Origin: Spisula solida
Lineage: Eukaryota; Mollusca; Bivalvia; Venerida; Mactridae
Assembly: GCA_947247005.1 (NCBI GenBank)
Contig: OX365960.1
Location: 18,813,533-18,877,532 of the forward strand
Direction: 5' to 3'
Length of the DNA: 64,000 bases
Part shown: one piece after another, positions 38,201 to 48,839 of the stretch
Numbering within the stretch: position 1 is the first letter of the stretch
Layout of the letters: every line of letters begins with the position of its first letter
Made by a program: the position numbers and the translations under genes
Notes under the pieces: generated by a model
Databases searched by the model: none
Told to the model about the DNA's origin: nothing
What the model saw: the letters and a program-made list of their open reading frames with translations, nothing else

Positions 38201-41200
38201 CTAAATTTTAATTTTTAATAAAAAAAATATTTATATTTTTTCTTATTTTATTCAGCTTGATTAATATATTCCATAGGAAAAGGAACATAAAGTATGTAAT
38301 ATTCAAGGAATGATTCAAGGGAGATGGCGTACGCCCCCTCCAAAACAAATGCAATAGCATACATAATTTACCTTTTGTTCAGTCATCGCCCATTTACGGT
38401 TCATTAAATGCACTCACTGAATGCAAACGGTTTATACTTATAAGCAAAATCAAAAATAGGGCTACAAATGGCTGATGCCACGTTTCGTTTTGTACTTTAC
38501 CGTTAGAATTGAAATGTTAAAGTACGTCCGTTTTATAATGTTGATAAAAACTGGACATTCTCACGGTTAAAATGCGTCCTCTTTTGTTTTTTAAAGGTTG
38601 ATAGAAACGGGACATATTCACAGTCAGGTGATTCCAAGATATCATACGGAACTATGGTCTTTGTCCGGGCAATGATTGTACAAGCCTGTTTTAACGGTCT
38701 ATCCCAAGCCGTAACCATAGTTACACGTTATAGTGCGGTCAGACGACAAACGGAACTAAAACCTGGGTAAGAAATGCATGTGGAATAATTTATTAAAATT
38801 GTTATAGTGCGCCCTGAATAATGAGAAAGGCGGTTTGGTATATTCCACAAAAGCGGATTAAATAGATGTGCACGATTTATAAGTGCACTTTTGAGTACAA
38901 TACTGGCATTATCTGTTTACTTTAGTAATTTTTAAAACCAATTTTGCAACAGTTGACCAAACCCATTGAGGTTAGAAAATATCACAGTATTGTGGGCGCA
39001 CTATATCTTTAAATACAATTTTAAGTCCCATTCGTAAACAGTATCTCAGCTAGGTCACATTATTCTGACACAAGCGAACCAGCAGTTACTTGTACCTTCA
39101 GCTGACTATTTATACCATTCAAACAAGGGAGATATACCAATACCATTTTTAACGTATTTTGAATGTCGCGACCGGGGATCGAAACCGAGAATTCTCGTAT
39201 TCGCACTGTACAACTAGGATATCGAGATGGAGTGATGCGGTGAATAGCAATATAAGAAAGTATTCCGAATGGCAAGATGAGTAAGCAGTCCGGACAGCAA
39301 TATGAAAAAGTAGTTAGATCGGCAATATGAGAAAGTAGTCCGGTTGGCAAGATGAGAAAGTTGTCCTGACCGTAATATGAGAAAGTAGTTAGATCGGCAA
39401 TAGGAGAAAGTAGTCCGGTTGGCAAGATGAGTAAGCAGCCCTGGCAGCAGTATGAGAAAGTAGTTAGATCGGCAATAGGAGAAAGTAGTCCGGTTGGCAA
39501 GATGAGTTAGCAGTCCTGACCGTAATATGGGAAAATAGTTAGATAGGCAATATGAGAAAGTAGTCCGGTTGACAAGATAAGTAAGTAGTCCTGACAGTAA
39601 TGTGAGCAAGTAGTAAGATCGGCAATATGAGAAAGTAGTCCGGTTGGCAAGATGAGTAAGCAGGCATGACAGCAATATGAGGACATATTTAGATCTGCAG
39701 TATGAGAAAGTAGTCCGGTCGGCAAGATGAGAAAGTGGTCCTGACAGCAATATGAGAAAGTAGTCCGGTTGGCAAGATGGGAAAGTAGTCCTGGCCACAA
39801 TATGAGAAAGTAATAAGATCAGCAATATGAGAAAGTAGTCCGGTTGGCAATATGAGAAAGTGGTCCTGACAGCAATATGAGAAAGAAGTCCGGTTGGCAA
39901 GATGAGAAAGTGGTCCTGACCGCACTATGTGAAAGTAATAATATCTGCAATATGAGAAAGTAGTCCGGTTGGCAATATGAGAAAGTGGTCCTGACAGCAA
40001 TATGAGAAAGTAGTCCGGTTGACAAGATAAGTAAGTAGTCCTGACAGTAATGTGAGCAAGTAGTAAGATCGGCAATATGAGAAAGTAGTCCGGTTGGCAA
40101 GATGAGTAAGCAGGCATGACAGCAATATGAGGACATATTTAGATCTGCAGTATGAGAAAGTAGTCCGGTCGGCAAGATGAGAAAGTGGTCCTGACAGCAA
40201 TATGAGAAAGTAGTCCGGTTGGCAAGATGGGAAAGTAGTCCTGGCCGCAATATGAGAAAGTAATAAGATCAGCAATATGAGAAAGTAGTCCGGTTGGCAA
40301 TATGAGAAAGTGGTCCTGACAGCAATATGAGAAAGAAGTCCGGTTGGCAAGATGAGAAAGTGGTCCTGACCGCAATATGTGAAAGTAATAATATCAGCAA
40401 TATGAGAAAGTAGTCCGGTTGGCAATATGAGAAAGTAGTCCGGTCAGCAATATGAGAAAGTAGTCCGGTCAGCAATATGAGAAGTAGTCAGGTCGGTAGG
40501 CTAGTAAATAGAACCTGACGAGTGGAATTTAAACTTTGATGACATCCATAATCAGTGTGCCGGTTCTTCTTTGCATTTAAACCATCATTAAAAACTCATA
40601 TACAATTAATTCTAACCATAATTTAACCGGTTCTTCTATACACTCAATGTTTTTCAGGGGCGAAGAACCTCAAGTGATCGACTACCAGACACAACAGGAG
40701 AAGATATTCCCACTGTTGGCGACTTGTTATGCCTTTAAGTTCACAGCTCAGATGATGCAACAGGAGTACCATCGTGTGACAGCAGATATAGAGAAAGGGA
40801 ATCTGGCTGAATTACCAATGGTGAGTAATACTCGAAGCTTGTAGAAAATATATGGATAACATATAGTATAGACAATGAGTATCGCTGGTTATGAGATTTA
40901 GACGGCGAGCTTCAGCCTCATAACCAGTGATACGAGTGTCTATCCGACTTTTACCACGTGACTGACTAAATTGTACATGTACCATAATTCATGCACTTTA
41001 AAGAAGTTATGCATTGTATTTCTGGCAAGATTATGGAAGTTGCTCCCATTCTGCACTTATTACTCAAAACAAATGATCAATATCACAGTTTATTCAAAAG
41101 TGCAGTATACGGGATTTAGAGGATGGCAATACTGCGCTTTGTTTGGCTATTTGCGGCTTACAGTGGTCTAAATAATTATAGTGACATACGTGCGTTACAT

Positions 41201-44200
41201 GTAGTGGTTATGTTGGTTATAAAGTCATATTTCACACCCAGCTGATATTATTAAAAGATGAAATAGACTACCGAAACAACATTAATGTGTAAACAATCAA
41301 AACACATAAAACAAATTGTTCAGGGTGACCTTCGCAGAAATCTATAGGACAACAAAAAATCTATATAGAGAACATGTTGTTTGTGTTTCTTTCTGTACCC
41401 AGTGTATGCTATCTAGCAATTAACAGAAATATTATTTGCTTCACTTCATGAATTATTTCAGCTTCATGCTCTAGCTGCTGGTTTAAAAGCTTTCACTGCA
41501 GACATAGCTAGCAATGGTATAGACAAGTTACGCATGGCATGTGGCGGTCATGGGTATTCACATGCAAGTGGTCTCCCGAAAATCTGGGAAAATATCACAC
41601 CAGCTTGCACATACGAAGGAGAAAATACTGTGATGTATCTACAATGTGCAAGGTATGTGTGATTATAAGGTGTATATCCCTTGCACTTTTTTGTGCCTTC
41701 TAAATTATGTCTATCAATGTATCCCCCTAATGTCCCCTAAATTATTCCGTTATGAACAATTCTATTTTCGTTGCTCCCTTTCAAAAAAGGGATTTTCATT
41801 CGTCCTCATCAACGTCCGATGTATATTTTTCTTTGTTCCCATTTAAATAAAAATGGTGTCTTATACATCACATAGCCTAGTTTTTTGTATTTTCATATTT
41901 CTGGAGAGGAGTTCCTTCTAAAGGCACTTTTTTGGCACTTGTTGCAGTTTCTTTAACTTGTAAATCTATGACAGATGAGGCAAAACTGGTACAATAATTG
42001 ATTTGGAGATAACTCTAGACTTGTCAATAAACAAACCATGCATAATATAAACACTGCACGGTCGGCTGACAGTTTGTTATCAGTGTAGATTTAAAGAGTA
42101 TATCATTAAAAGTTAATATGCACAATATTGAATACAAATGAACATTGTAAATGTATTTAAATGTCATTTTATTTGTAAACAAAGGCTAGTGTTATCGCTG
42201 GTGCCCTATAACTATTGTTACAACAAAATACAAAATACCTGGATATACTATATTGAACGACCCTCGTATTAACACAGTGCTTGTCTTGTTATGAACACTA
42301 TCATTGGTTACCGTGCTCGTTTGTGAGCTATGTGCCCTTAAAACTGTACTCATCTTCCAATTGCCATATTCAAGGGCAGTTAACTCCAGAATTTGAATAG
42401 ATGATTATCATTTAACATACATTTTTAACCCTGGTCGATTATATGGAAGGACCAAACACGAGAGATCAGTGAAGGTGGCAATCAAAAGACAAAGCTACAC
42501 CAAGATCACAAACATTTTACTTCAACGGAAATAAATACAATGTGAAATGAAAACACTTCCGGGCATGTGACTCATTGAAATGGCGCAAGAATATCAAACG
42601 AGTGCAGCTTCACTGACAACAACTTTGCTGTTGTTCTTTTGCATGATAAGACTTACTCGTTGACGCGATGAGTCGTTAATGTTGTAATACGTCCCTTATT
42701 GCTTATTTTGAATCCCTCTCTATATAACTTTCCATTTTAACAGAGTTTGTTTTAGCAAACGTTGTTATTGCTATTAACCAGTTTTCAACGCTCTTCGATT
42801 TTCGTAGATACAATAGCTAATTGGTAGACAAAAGGAATTATCAGCATATTGAATAAGAAGGCTGATGGCTACTTTTGGCTGTCAATGGAGGGATTTATAA
42901 AAATAGCAGAAAGTAGTTTCTTTGGTCGCATTGCAATAGTTTATTAATTACAATTCAGGTACCTGGTCAAGCAATATGCTGAAGCTGCCAGAGGAAAGAA
43001 ACTTGTTGGATTTATGGCATATCTAAATAACCCAGTGAAACAGAGAAGTGACTTGAACGAACGTTTGCAATTAGATGTTTTGATAGAGGCATATGAGCAT
43101 GTTGCTACTAGGTAAGACAAAGAATAATTTATATGAAACATTCTTGTCAACAGTGTTCAGTGCTAGCCGCATTTCTAAATCTACCAAATTTCGAAATCTA
43201 AAACAAGTTACTAATGTCGGACACAGGTTACTGTATCATTGATTAAGAGAAAAGAGATGACAATTTCTTTTTTTAATAATATTATATTAAATATTTATTG
43301 TTTACTCTTAATCAATGATACAGTTACCTGTGATGTCAGATGGTTAGTTCTACACCAAATAATATACTTATCCGCGTTGTGATTTACACATGGCGAATGT
43401 CGCAGAACATTGCATGTATTTGACTTTAAACAACGTATACATGCACGTGTTGTGAATTATCAGACGGATACGAGATTTTTACTTATATTTGTTTTAACTT
43501 TTGTTTACTATATTGGGGGAAACACACTACTCATACAACCTATCAAAATGTATCTCATTATCTTTTATATACACATGTTATCCTTTAGAACATATTGGTT
43601 CATGATCACGTTTCGAACATCACCATAATAATATTTAATACGTCCCGATGTGCAAATAGCATTTTCTGCTGAGTATGATAAGGGATAACAAGTCGGACAG
43701 GGAAGGCATCATTCAACAGGGGCAACATAACTTCAAAGGCAACAAAAACGAACCGTTTACAACTCTGCACGAAAGCTTCTTTTCTGCGCATGAGTGGTCT
43801 GTCATTAAAATAACGATGTTTTTGACATGAAGCATTGAATTTTTACTTCACATGACATGGTATAACTCTATTCTTACTAATAGTGTTGCTTCTGTGAACA
43901 TATTACAGACTGATCCATTTGGCAGCCATGAGACTTCAATCTTTAATGAAAGGTGGTGCCTCTATCGAGACGGCAAGAAACAGTTCATCAGTTGCCATGG
44001 TGAGAGCGGCAAAGGTGTGTGTATTCTTTTTCTGTTAAACCTGTCTTTATGAGCGGTCCCCTGCATTAAGAAGCTCGTTTAAACAACTACTTGCTTTAAG
44101 CTGTCACATTAGACTACCGGTATCTCTTCCCGAATCTCTTAATCGCATGGTCGAAGTTCGGACTATTTCAAAAGTTTATACGAAAACCAGGAACAGGACT

Positions 44201-46611
44201 ATCAAAATAGATATACGGTTATTGTAACAAACGTTCATACCATGTGAAAAATTTATACGAAAACCAGTTGCAAGTCTAGCATAATAGACATAGTTATTGG
44301 AGCAAACGTTCAGACCATGTGAAAAGTTTACAAGTATATGAAAACCAGTAGCAAGTATAGCATAACAGGTATACGGTAATTGGGGCAAACGTTCAGGCCA
44401 TCTGAAAATTGCATACGAAAACCAGAAGCAAGCCTAGCATAATATGTATACGGATATTGGAGCAAACGTGTGGACTTGGTTTATGTCAAACTATAACAGT
44501 ATAAATGTGGGTCACAAACATTGTGCACTAATGGTTTAGAGTATTCGCCTCGGTAAGTGTGTTGCGGATTGAAGCATAGGTGCAAATGTTATATGCCTTA
44601 AATACTGCTAATGAAATATTAAATACCAAATTAAAAATAACCTGTTAACTATTGCAAAGAATGCGCAAGTAATTTGAAAGGAAGCATATAGCAGATTTCA
44701 AAACCTACAAAATGATTTTTTCCAAATGGGGTCATTCAAGATTGTTCTTGTTCTAAAAACCTGGGTGATTTTTTTTCAGGCACATTGTCAAGCATATGTT
44801 GTAAGGACATTCTGTACTGTGTTAAATCAACTAAACTTAGATCCATCAGTTGCCAAGGTGATGACCACGATGTGCAAGTTGTACGCAGTGTGTGGAATCA
44901 ATGAAAGAACGGGAGATTTCATACAGGTGAGTGTGACAGGAATTCTGCACCCGATTTTAATGGTCGGCCATATTGGATTATAAGGTCGGCCATGTTGTAT
45001 AGAGATCAGCCATTTTGGATTCCCATCGGCCATTATGATTTAAGGTCGTCATGTAGAATTAATTAAGGTCGATCAGGGTGATTGAAGGTCGATCATATTG
45101 ATTTAATGTCTAATCAATTGTAAAAAATCGAAACAGATACCTTTGGAGTAGCCTATAGATCTCTATATAGAATTTTAAAAAAAATTGTTACACAGAGTTC
45201 GTTTATTTAGGTATGTTACTAGTATACAAGCAATGTTAACATAAGTCTTTTGTTTTGCTTTGAATATTTGAATAGGATGAAAAGGCAGTGAAAATCAATA
45301 ACTTATTCACTAAGCCTAATTATACACATACATAATATAACTATACATGTTAGAAGTAAATAAGAGATAATAATCCCCTACATGAACGAGTTATACTTTT
45401 ATTGCCAGGATGGATTTCTTAGCGGACAGCAGGCCAACATGATTTCAAACAAGATGTTGGAGTTGTTTGCAGTGAAAATCAATAACTTATTCACTAAGCC
45501 TAACTATGCACATACATAATATAACTATAAAATTTAGAAGTAAATAAGAGACAATATTGCATTGCTCGTGTGCATAACGTTATGTAAATAGATGATTGAC
45601 TTAAATGAGTTAAACTTTTATTTCCAGGATGGATTTCTTAGCGGACAACAGGCAAACATGATTTCAAACAAGATGCTAGAATTGTTTGTAGAGTTACGTC
45701 CAAATGCTGTTGCTTTGGTCGATGCATTTGATTACTCAGATCGAGTTTTACAAAGTTGTCTTGGTCGTTATGATGGCAATGTTTACGAAGCGTTGTACGA
45801 GTTTTCCAAAGGTTCGCCATTCAATAAGAAAGATGTGAGTATTTTTCAAGTACTTTGAATATATAGAGGATATTAGTTGATTTTGATGTAAGATAGAATT
45901 TTATTTCACCGAGTGATCACAGAAAATTTGATCACGAGTGAAATAAAATTGATCTTACACCAAAAATCAACAAATTTTCTGTTTACTATATGCCTCAATT
46001 CCTCTTAAATATGTGCCGTAATAGGCTTAATTGGAAAAATAACGTCGAAATTGGAACGTCACGACGTGAGAATTATGACGTCATGATGACGTAACGCATA
46101 TTTTTAAGCCCGGCGCCGTAGACGTTACGTTTCTTTTTCTGCATGATACTAGAATCAGCTTCAAAACAGTGAAAATAGCAAAGTGGTGATTTTACTGTTA
46201 TTTTCACTGTTATTTTCACTGAAAAAAATCCATAATCCATTGAAAGCAAATAATAAACATGTATCATAGATACAATTAACAGATCATTTTAAATATTGCT
46301 ATACATGTACAACTTATTTGTTATGAATAACTGTTTGAAATTACATATGTGATTCATGAGCCAATGGCCTAAAATCTCGAAAATAAACTTTAAAACTGAA
46401 CATACATGTGTAAGTTTACAAACATATTTTAATATGCTCCTGAACACACAATTATTTAGCCTCCATTAAATTATAAATACTTGAGCAATATTGCAAACAA
46501 AACTACTTACCAATATTTTATTTTCTGTTACAGTCATACGATTCCTTCAATACCATACTACGTCCATTGATGAACGGTGAACTCGACGACACGATGTCAG
46601 CAAAACTTTAA
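33524..46611 (+). CDS. ACOX1: Peroxisomal acyl-CoA oxidase 1, complete, 14 coding exons
   Basis: Catalyses the first, FAD-dependent step of peroxisomal fatty-acid beta-oxidation: acyl-CoA to trans-2-enoyl-CoA, with H2O2 released. Exons: 33524-33638, 34507-34669, 35694-35854, 36676-36783, 37232-37351, 37888-38003, 38597-38766, 40658-40820, 41462-41652, 42959-43111, 43909-44014, 44780-44926, 45628-45834, 46534-46611. All junctions are GT-AG and phases agree throughout, giving 1998 nt and 665 residues (human about 660). Visible landmarks are the N-terminal [11 protein letters not shown], the flavin-domain [11 protein letters not shown] (137-147), [19 protein letters not shown], the [10 protein letters not shown] segment (about 421-430) that holds the catalytic glutamate, [10 protein letters not shown], and a C-terminal AKL peroxisomal targeting signal. 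An in-frame ATG lies upstream at 33467, but 33524 has a better context and matches the family N-terminus. No frameshift or internal stop is seen, so the gene looks functional. Repeats occupy several introns. Confidence 0.94.
34301..34462 (+). mobile_element. tRNA-derived SINE copy in ACOX1 intron 1
   Basis: A diverged tRNA-like head (CGCAATGGTTAGCACGCTTG, then a degraded B box) is followed by the tail shared with the copies near 11.8, 15.7 and 57.0 kb (CATATTTCAGCAGAAAGCTG then ACTGGC). The 3' end repeats ATAAAGGCTATGCTCGGCA twice. It ends about 45 bases before the exon 2 acceptor. Confidence 0.8.
35211..35242. repeat. (AT)16 microsatellite in ACOX1 intron 2
   Basis: Uninterrupted AT dinucleotide run of 32 bases. 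Confidence 0.97.
35953..36028. repeat. Short foldback element in ACOX1 intron 3
   Basis: GAGGATAGCCAATCATATCA pairs imperfectly with GTGTGATCTGATTGGTTGTC and CTTATCCTC. Confidence 0.6.
36768..36999 (+). repeat. 113-bp tandem duplication copying the exon 4 donor of ACOX1
   Basis: The end of exon 4 plus the start of intron 4 (TTGGCCCGCAGCAT then GTAGGT) recurs 113 bases later as TTGGCCCACAGCAT then GTATGT. Both copies continue through TACTATGCCGCATC and end in GCTAAAACAGGCGAAAT. The second donor (GT at 36897) is a plausible cryptic splice site; using it would add intron sequence to exon 4. Confidence 0.8.
38512..38624 (+). repeat. 57-bp tandem duplication copying the exon 7 acceptor of ACOX1
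   Basis: The start of exon 7 (GTTGATAGAAACGGGACAT at 38597) has a diverged copy, GTTGATAAAAACTGGACAT, at 38540. Both are preceded by a related CGTCC...TTTT tract. The upstream copy lacks the AG dinucleotide at the junction (ATAATG in place of TAAAG), so it should not be spliced as an exon. Confidence 0.7.
39230..40500. repeat. 25-bp minisatellite in ACOX1 intron 7
   Basis: About 50 units of a 25-bp motif (consensus on + strand near GGCAATATGAGAAAGTAGTC followed by CGGTT). It contains a higher-order duplication: 39548-39940 and 39998-40390 are nearly identical with an offset of 450 bases, or 18 units. The unit has no stop codon in any minus-strand frame and 25 is not a multiple of three, so long overlapping minus-strand reading frames appear with a 25-residue period. 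These are an arithmetic by-product, not genes. Confidence 0.95.
40867..40943. repeat. Short foldback element in ACOX1 intron 8
   Basis: GAGTATCGCTGGTTATGAG pairs with CTCATAACCAGTGATACGAG across a loop of about 21 bases that is itself partly symmetric (GGCGAGCTTCAGCC). Confidence 0.7.
43222..43332. mobile_element. Short hAT-like MITE, 111 bp, in ACOX1 intron 10
   Basis: Almost a palindrome: CACAGGTTACTGTATCATTG at the left and CAATGATACAGTTACCTGTG at the right, with an AT-rich centre. The flanks ATGTCGGA and ATGTCAGA are an 8-bp direct repeat with one mismatch. Same terminal repeat as 52933-53519. Confidence 0.75.
44170..44480 (+). repeat. About 78-bp minisatellite in ACOX1 intron 11, four copies
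   Basis: (C/T)GAAAACCAG recurs at 44181, 44258, 44339 and 44416. Each is followed by a segment with GCATAA, TATACGG and GCAAACGTTCA. Copies are diverged but clearly related. Confidence 0.8.
44955..45118 (+). repeat. Degenerate short tandem repeat just after ACOX1 exon 12
   Basis: Variants of GGTCGGCCATNTTGGATT recur every 25-30 bases, starting about 30 bases after the exon 12 donor. Later units degrade to GGTCGATCATATTGATT. Confidence 0.6.
45285..45658 (+). repeat. Tandem duplication of intron 12 and the first third of exon 13 of ACOX1
   Basis: GCAGTGAAAATCAATAACTT occurs at 45285 and again at 45469. The first copy carries an acceptor (TTGCCAG) and 61 bases of exon 13 (45409-45469), then breaks off into the second copy of the intron segment. 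The intact exon 13 starts at 45628. The two exon copies differ at a few positions in 61 bases, so the duplication is fairly recent. The second intron copy has about 35 extra bases. Confidence 0.85.
45409..45519 (+). pseudogene. Truncated extra copy of ACOX1 exon 13
   Basis: Bases 45409-45469 repeat the start of exon 13 ([20 protein letters not shown]) behind a good acceptor, in the same phase. No donor follows the copied part. Reading on gives about 16 intron-derived residues and a stop at 45517. If spliced, this would make an oxidase lacking its last 70-odd residues and the AKL peroxisomal signal. It could be a dead fossil or an alternative last exon. Confidence 0.75.
45876..46262 (-). repeat. 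Repeat B, most complete copy, in ACOX1 last intron
   Basis: The reverse complement holds the segments of the 18.2-kb copy in the same order. It ends (at the + strand left side) in a hairpin at 45876-45971 with arms of about 40 bases, starting GTTGATTTT and ending AAAATCAAC. Terminal hairpin plus conserved body suggests a non-autonomous element. No target duplication identified. Confidence 0.8.
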
Positions 46612-46711
46612 TCATAAAACGGGCAAAATATGTACAATGTGTTTGCTCCAGATGAATTTGAGTGACATGACAAATTTAAAAATCATTACATGATGCGTGT
46701 AACGTTATAGC

Positions 46712-46945
46712 TAATTGTGCCTTAAATGAATAGTGACGCGCTGCATATATAGTAGTTCACTGAATATAGTGTATATACATGTACATGGTCGAGATGAACT
46801 CAACAAGGGTATGCTAGCAATGATGCCTCAAATGAATTTAATTGTGATGCACTACATTTATATTAGTTTACAGAATAGTGTGTATATATACATTGTAATT
46901 GTGTATGGTTCAGATGACCTCAACAGTGTTATGCTAGCTTCTGGT
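46712..46945 (+). repeat. 120-bp tandem duplication in the ACOX1 3'UTR
   Basis: Two diverged copies lie in direct orientation. Each runs from a CCT(T/C)AAATGAAT segment through GTGTATATA and GAT(G)ACCTCAACA-like sequence to ATGCTAGC, which occurs at about 46811 and 46931, an offset of 120. It lies between the ACOX1 stop and the candidate poly(A) signal. Confidence 0.7.
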
Positions 46946-47009
46946 TTTACCTTTCAAAGGTTTGGCCAATATGATGTTCAATTTAAAATACATATATAAA
47001 ATTTTTTCC

Positions 47010-47015
47010 AATAAA
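47010..47015 (+). terminator. Candidate ACOX1 polyadenylation signal
   Basis: AATAAA about 400 bases after the ACOX1 stop codon, the first canonical hexamer I see on the + strand there. It would place a 120-bp tandem duplication inside the 3'UTR. Confidence 0.5.
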
Positions 47016-47216
47016 AATGCATGACAATGACATTACATGTACTGCCTTGAAATGTTTTCACAATATATGTAACAGCTAAGTGTGAGAGATTTAAGTGAAT
47101 TATACACTGACATACTACCTTTTAAAGGTTTCGCAATGCCTAAAGCTTAAAATGTGTCAAGGAACAACCTAGTACCTTTACACTGTTGGTTTGTTTTCCC
47201 CTAAACCTGTACATGT

Positions 47217-47310
47217 CACAGGTAGCTTTATCATTGACAAAAGAGTAAAACAAAATTCTTTTAAAAAATGTATTTTATCTAAGATATATAAATTTTATAA
47301 AACAAAAATG
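47217..47310 (+). mobile_element. Single end of the same hAT-like MITE family
   Basis: CACAGGTAGCTTTATCATTG followed by AAAGAGTAAAACA matches the left end of 52933-53519. The next bases (TTTTATAAAA, ATCTAAGATAT) are also related to that copy. No right end was found, so this is a truncated copy just after the ACOX1 poly(A) signal. Confidence 0.55.
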
Positions 47311-47443
47311 TTTACAGTACAGTTCCTAATGAACTCAAGGGCTCATATTCAAATTGAAGATGTTTGAATGCAATAATTAGAACTTGAGTAGGTATAATGA
47401 TGACAATGATGACGATCATCAATCTGTTTTTTATTATTATTTT

Positions 47444-47965
47444 TAGTCCATGTCCCAGGCCTTGAAAATAGAAGGTTCATTACCAACGAGGTGAACAGAT
47501 CCAACAATGATTTTCGGTTAGCTTGATATCTCAGCAGTCTGAAAACGGTTGATGGACTTGCGGGTCACTTTGCCAAATGACCTTTTGGCGGCCATCTATT
47601 AATTTAAGCAATCATAAGCTTTGGGAAAACTTGAATTATTCCTCACTCAATAGGGCTATCGGCTTGCAATATGTCTTAAAATGTTCGTATTTCAACCCCA
47701 CATCTGCTGATATATCATAATATTATAATAAAGTGATTACTTCGAAATTTATGGTATTCTAAGAAAACTTTACATATTTTTCAATTTTTTTCATTATTTT
47801 TTCTCTTGCAACTCTGATTGGGATTTGTATTTAGCCTTTTTTGTTTGTTATATTTACAGGGTAATTCTAGGTATCCATAATATACATTACATTGATAGAT
47901 TTTAACTTCGAAGTAAAAAATTGGTCAGGAATATATGACAACTGATATCTAATTAATTGGATATT
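47444..47965 (+). repeat. About 500-bp repeat, left copy
   Basis: Matches 51745-52265 in inverted orientation along nearly its whole length, for example GGTGAACAGATCCAACAATG, GCAGTCTGAAAACGGTTGAT, TGACCCGCAAGT-type sequence, GGGCTATCGGCTTGCAATAT and GATTTTAACTTCGAAGT. The outer boundary is near TAGTCCATGT (47444). No coding capacity. Confidence 0.9.
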
Positions 47966-48110
47966 TTTAAGACGCATGCATATATCTTTTCCAATAATCT
48001 CAGGAACAACCATTAATTTTGGTTTATTATTTCAAAGTTCCTTTTCTTGTTCATATGCACATATCTATACATGTGTAGGTATCTGAAAATCGAATCCTTT
48101 GCCTAATAGG

Positions 48111-48189
48111 ATGTGGGTATGATACCGGACCCCAGCTAGAAGTCTTGCAAGCGAGGGTCCGGCTATTAGTACAGGATCATACACGCCAT
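48111..48189. repeat. Imperfect hairpin
   Basis: GGTATGATACCGGACCCCAGCT and AGCGAGGGTCCGGCTATTAG with GGATCATACAC form inverted arms around AGAAGTCTTGCA. Confidence 0.5.
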
Positions 48190-48499
48190 GGGCCGAGTGT
48201 TTCAGTATAACTTAATCTTTGATTCTTTCTTTCCTAAATAGTGAATCATTAGCGAATTGCATTCTTATTCAACACGAATGTATGCAAAGTTTAGGTTCCT
48301 AAGTTATATGTTGTCTTCTGAAAAGTACGTTTTGATGACGTTTTAGAGAAGTCATAATGAAATATATTATTATCTCAAGCGAAGGGTTCTGTATCTGGCA
48401 TCATCAGACTTACCTTCTTGGTCTATATGACTACCATCACTGACAGTCATGTTTAACTTAAAAGATTAAAAACTGCTGCGTGAATTATAACGATTTCTG

Positions 48500-48690
48500 T
48501 GTGGAGCCTAGATGTAGGATGCATGCTTCGTGATCGAGAGGTCCCCGGTTCAATCCTCACCTGGACCACTGCTTAATTTCTCTGAGCAAGAATAATCCAC
48601 CTTCCCCACTTACCCAAGTGTATAAAGGGATACCTGAGGGGGTCAAAAGCATGCCAGCAGCCAATACAGCCGAGCGAGTGTAACAACTGA
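48500..48690 (+). mobile_element. Second type of tRNA-derived SINE
   Basis: The head has a recognisable B box (GGTTCAATCC) after GATCGAGAGGTCCCC, and an A-box-like region GTGGAGCCTAGATGTAGG. The body (CACCTGGACCACTGC, CACCTTCCCCACTTACCC) differs from the other SINE family in the window. Confidence 0.55.
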
Positions 48691-48839
48691 CGTGAGACTC
48701 AATGAGTAAATGTACAGTCGGTCGAATGGTCGAATGTCTGAAAATTGACTTTAACTGGGTGCTTTTTACATACAATATAATTTTAGTATCGAAGATGCAA
48801 GTCATTTGTTCCTACATTCATGGCCAGTGTTTTATATTA

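Noticed and set aside
39060..40475. Long overlapping minus-strand reading frames with [18 protein letters not shown] repeats
   Set aside because: They are created by a stop-free 25-bp minisatellite read in three frames, inside an intron of ACOX1. No start context, domain or splice support.
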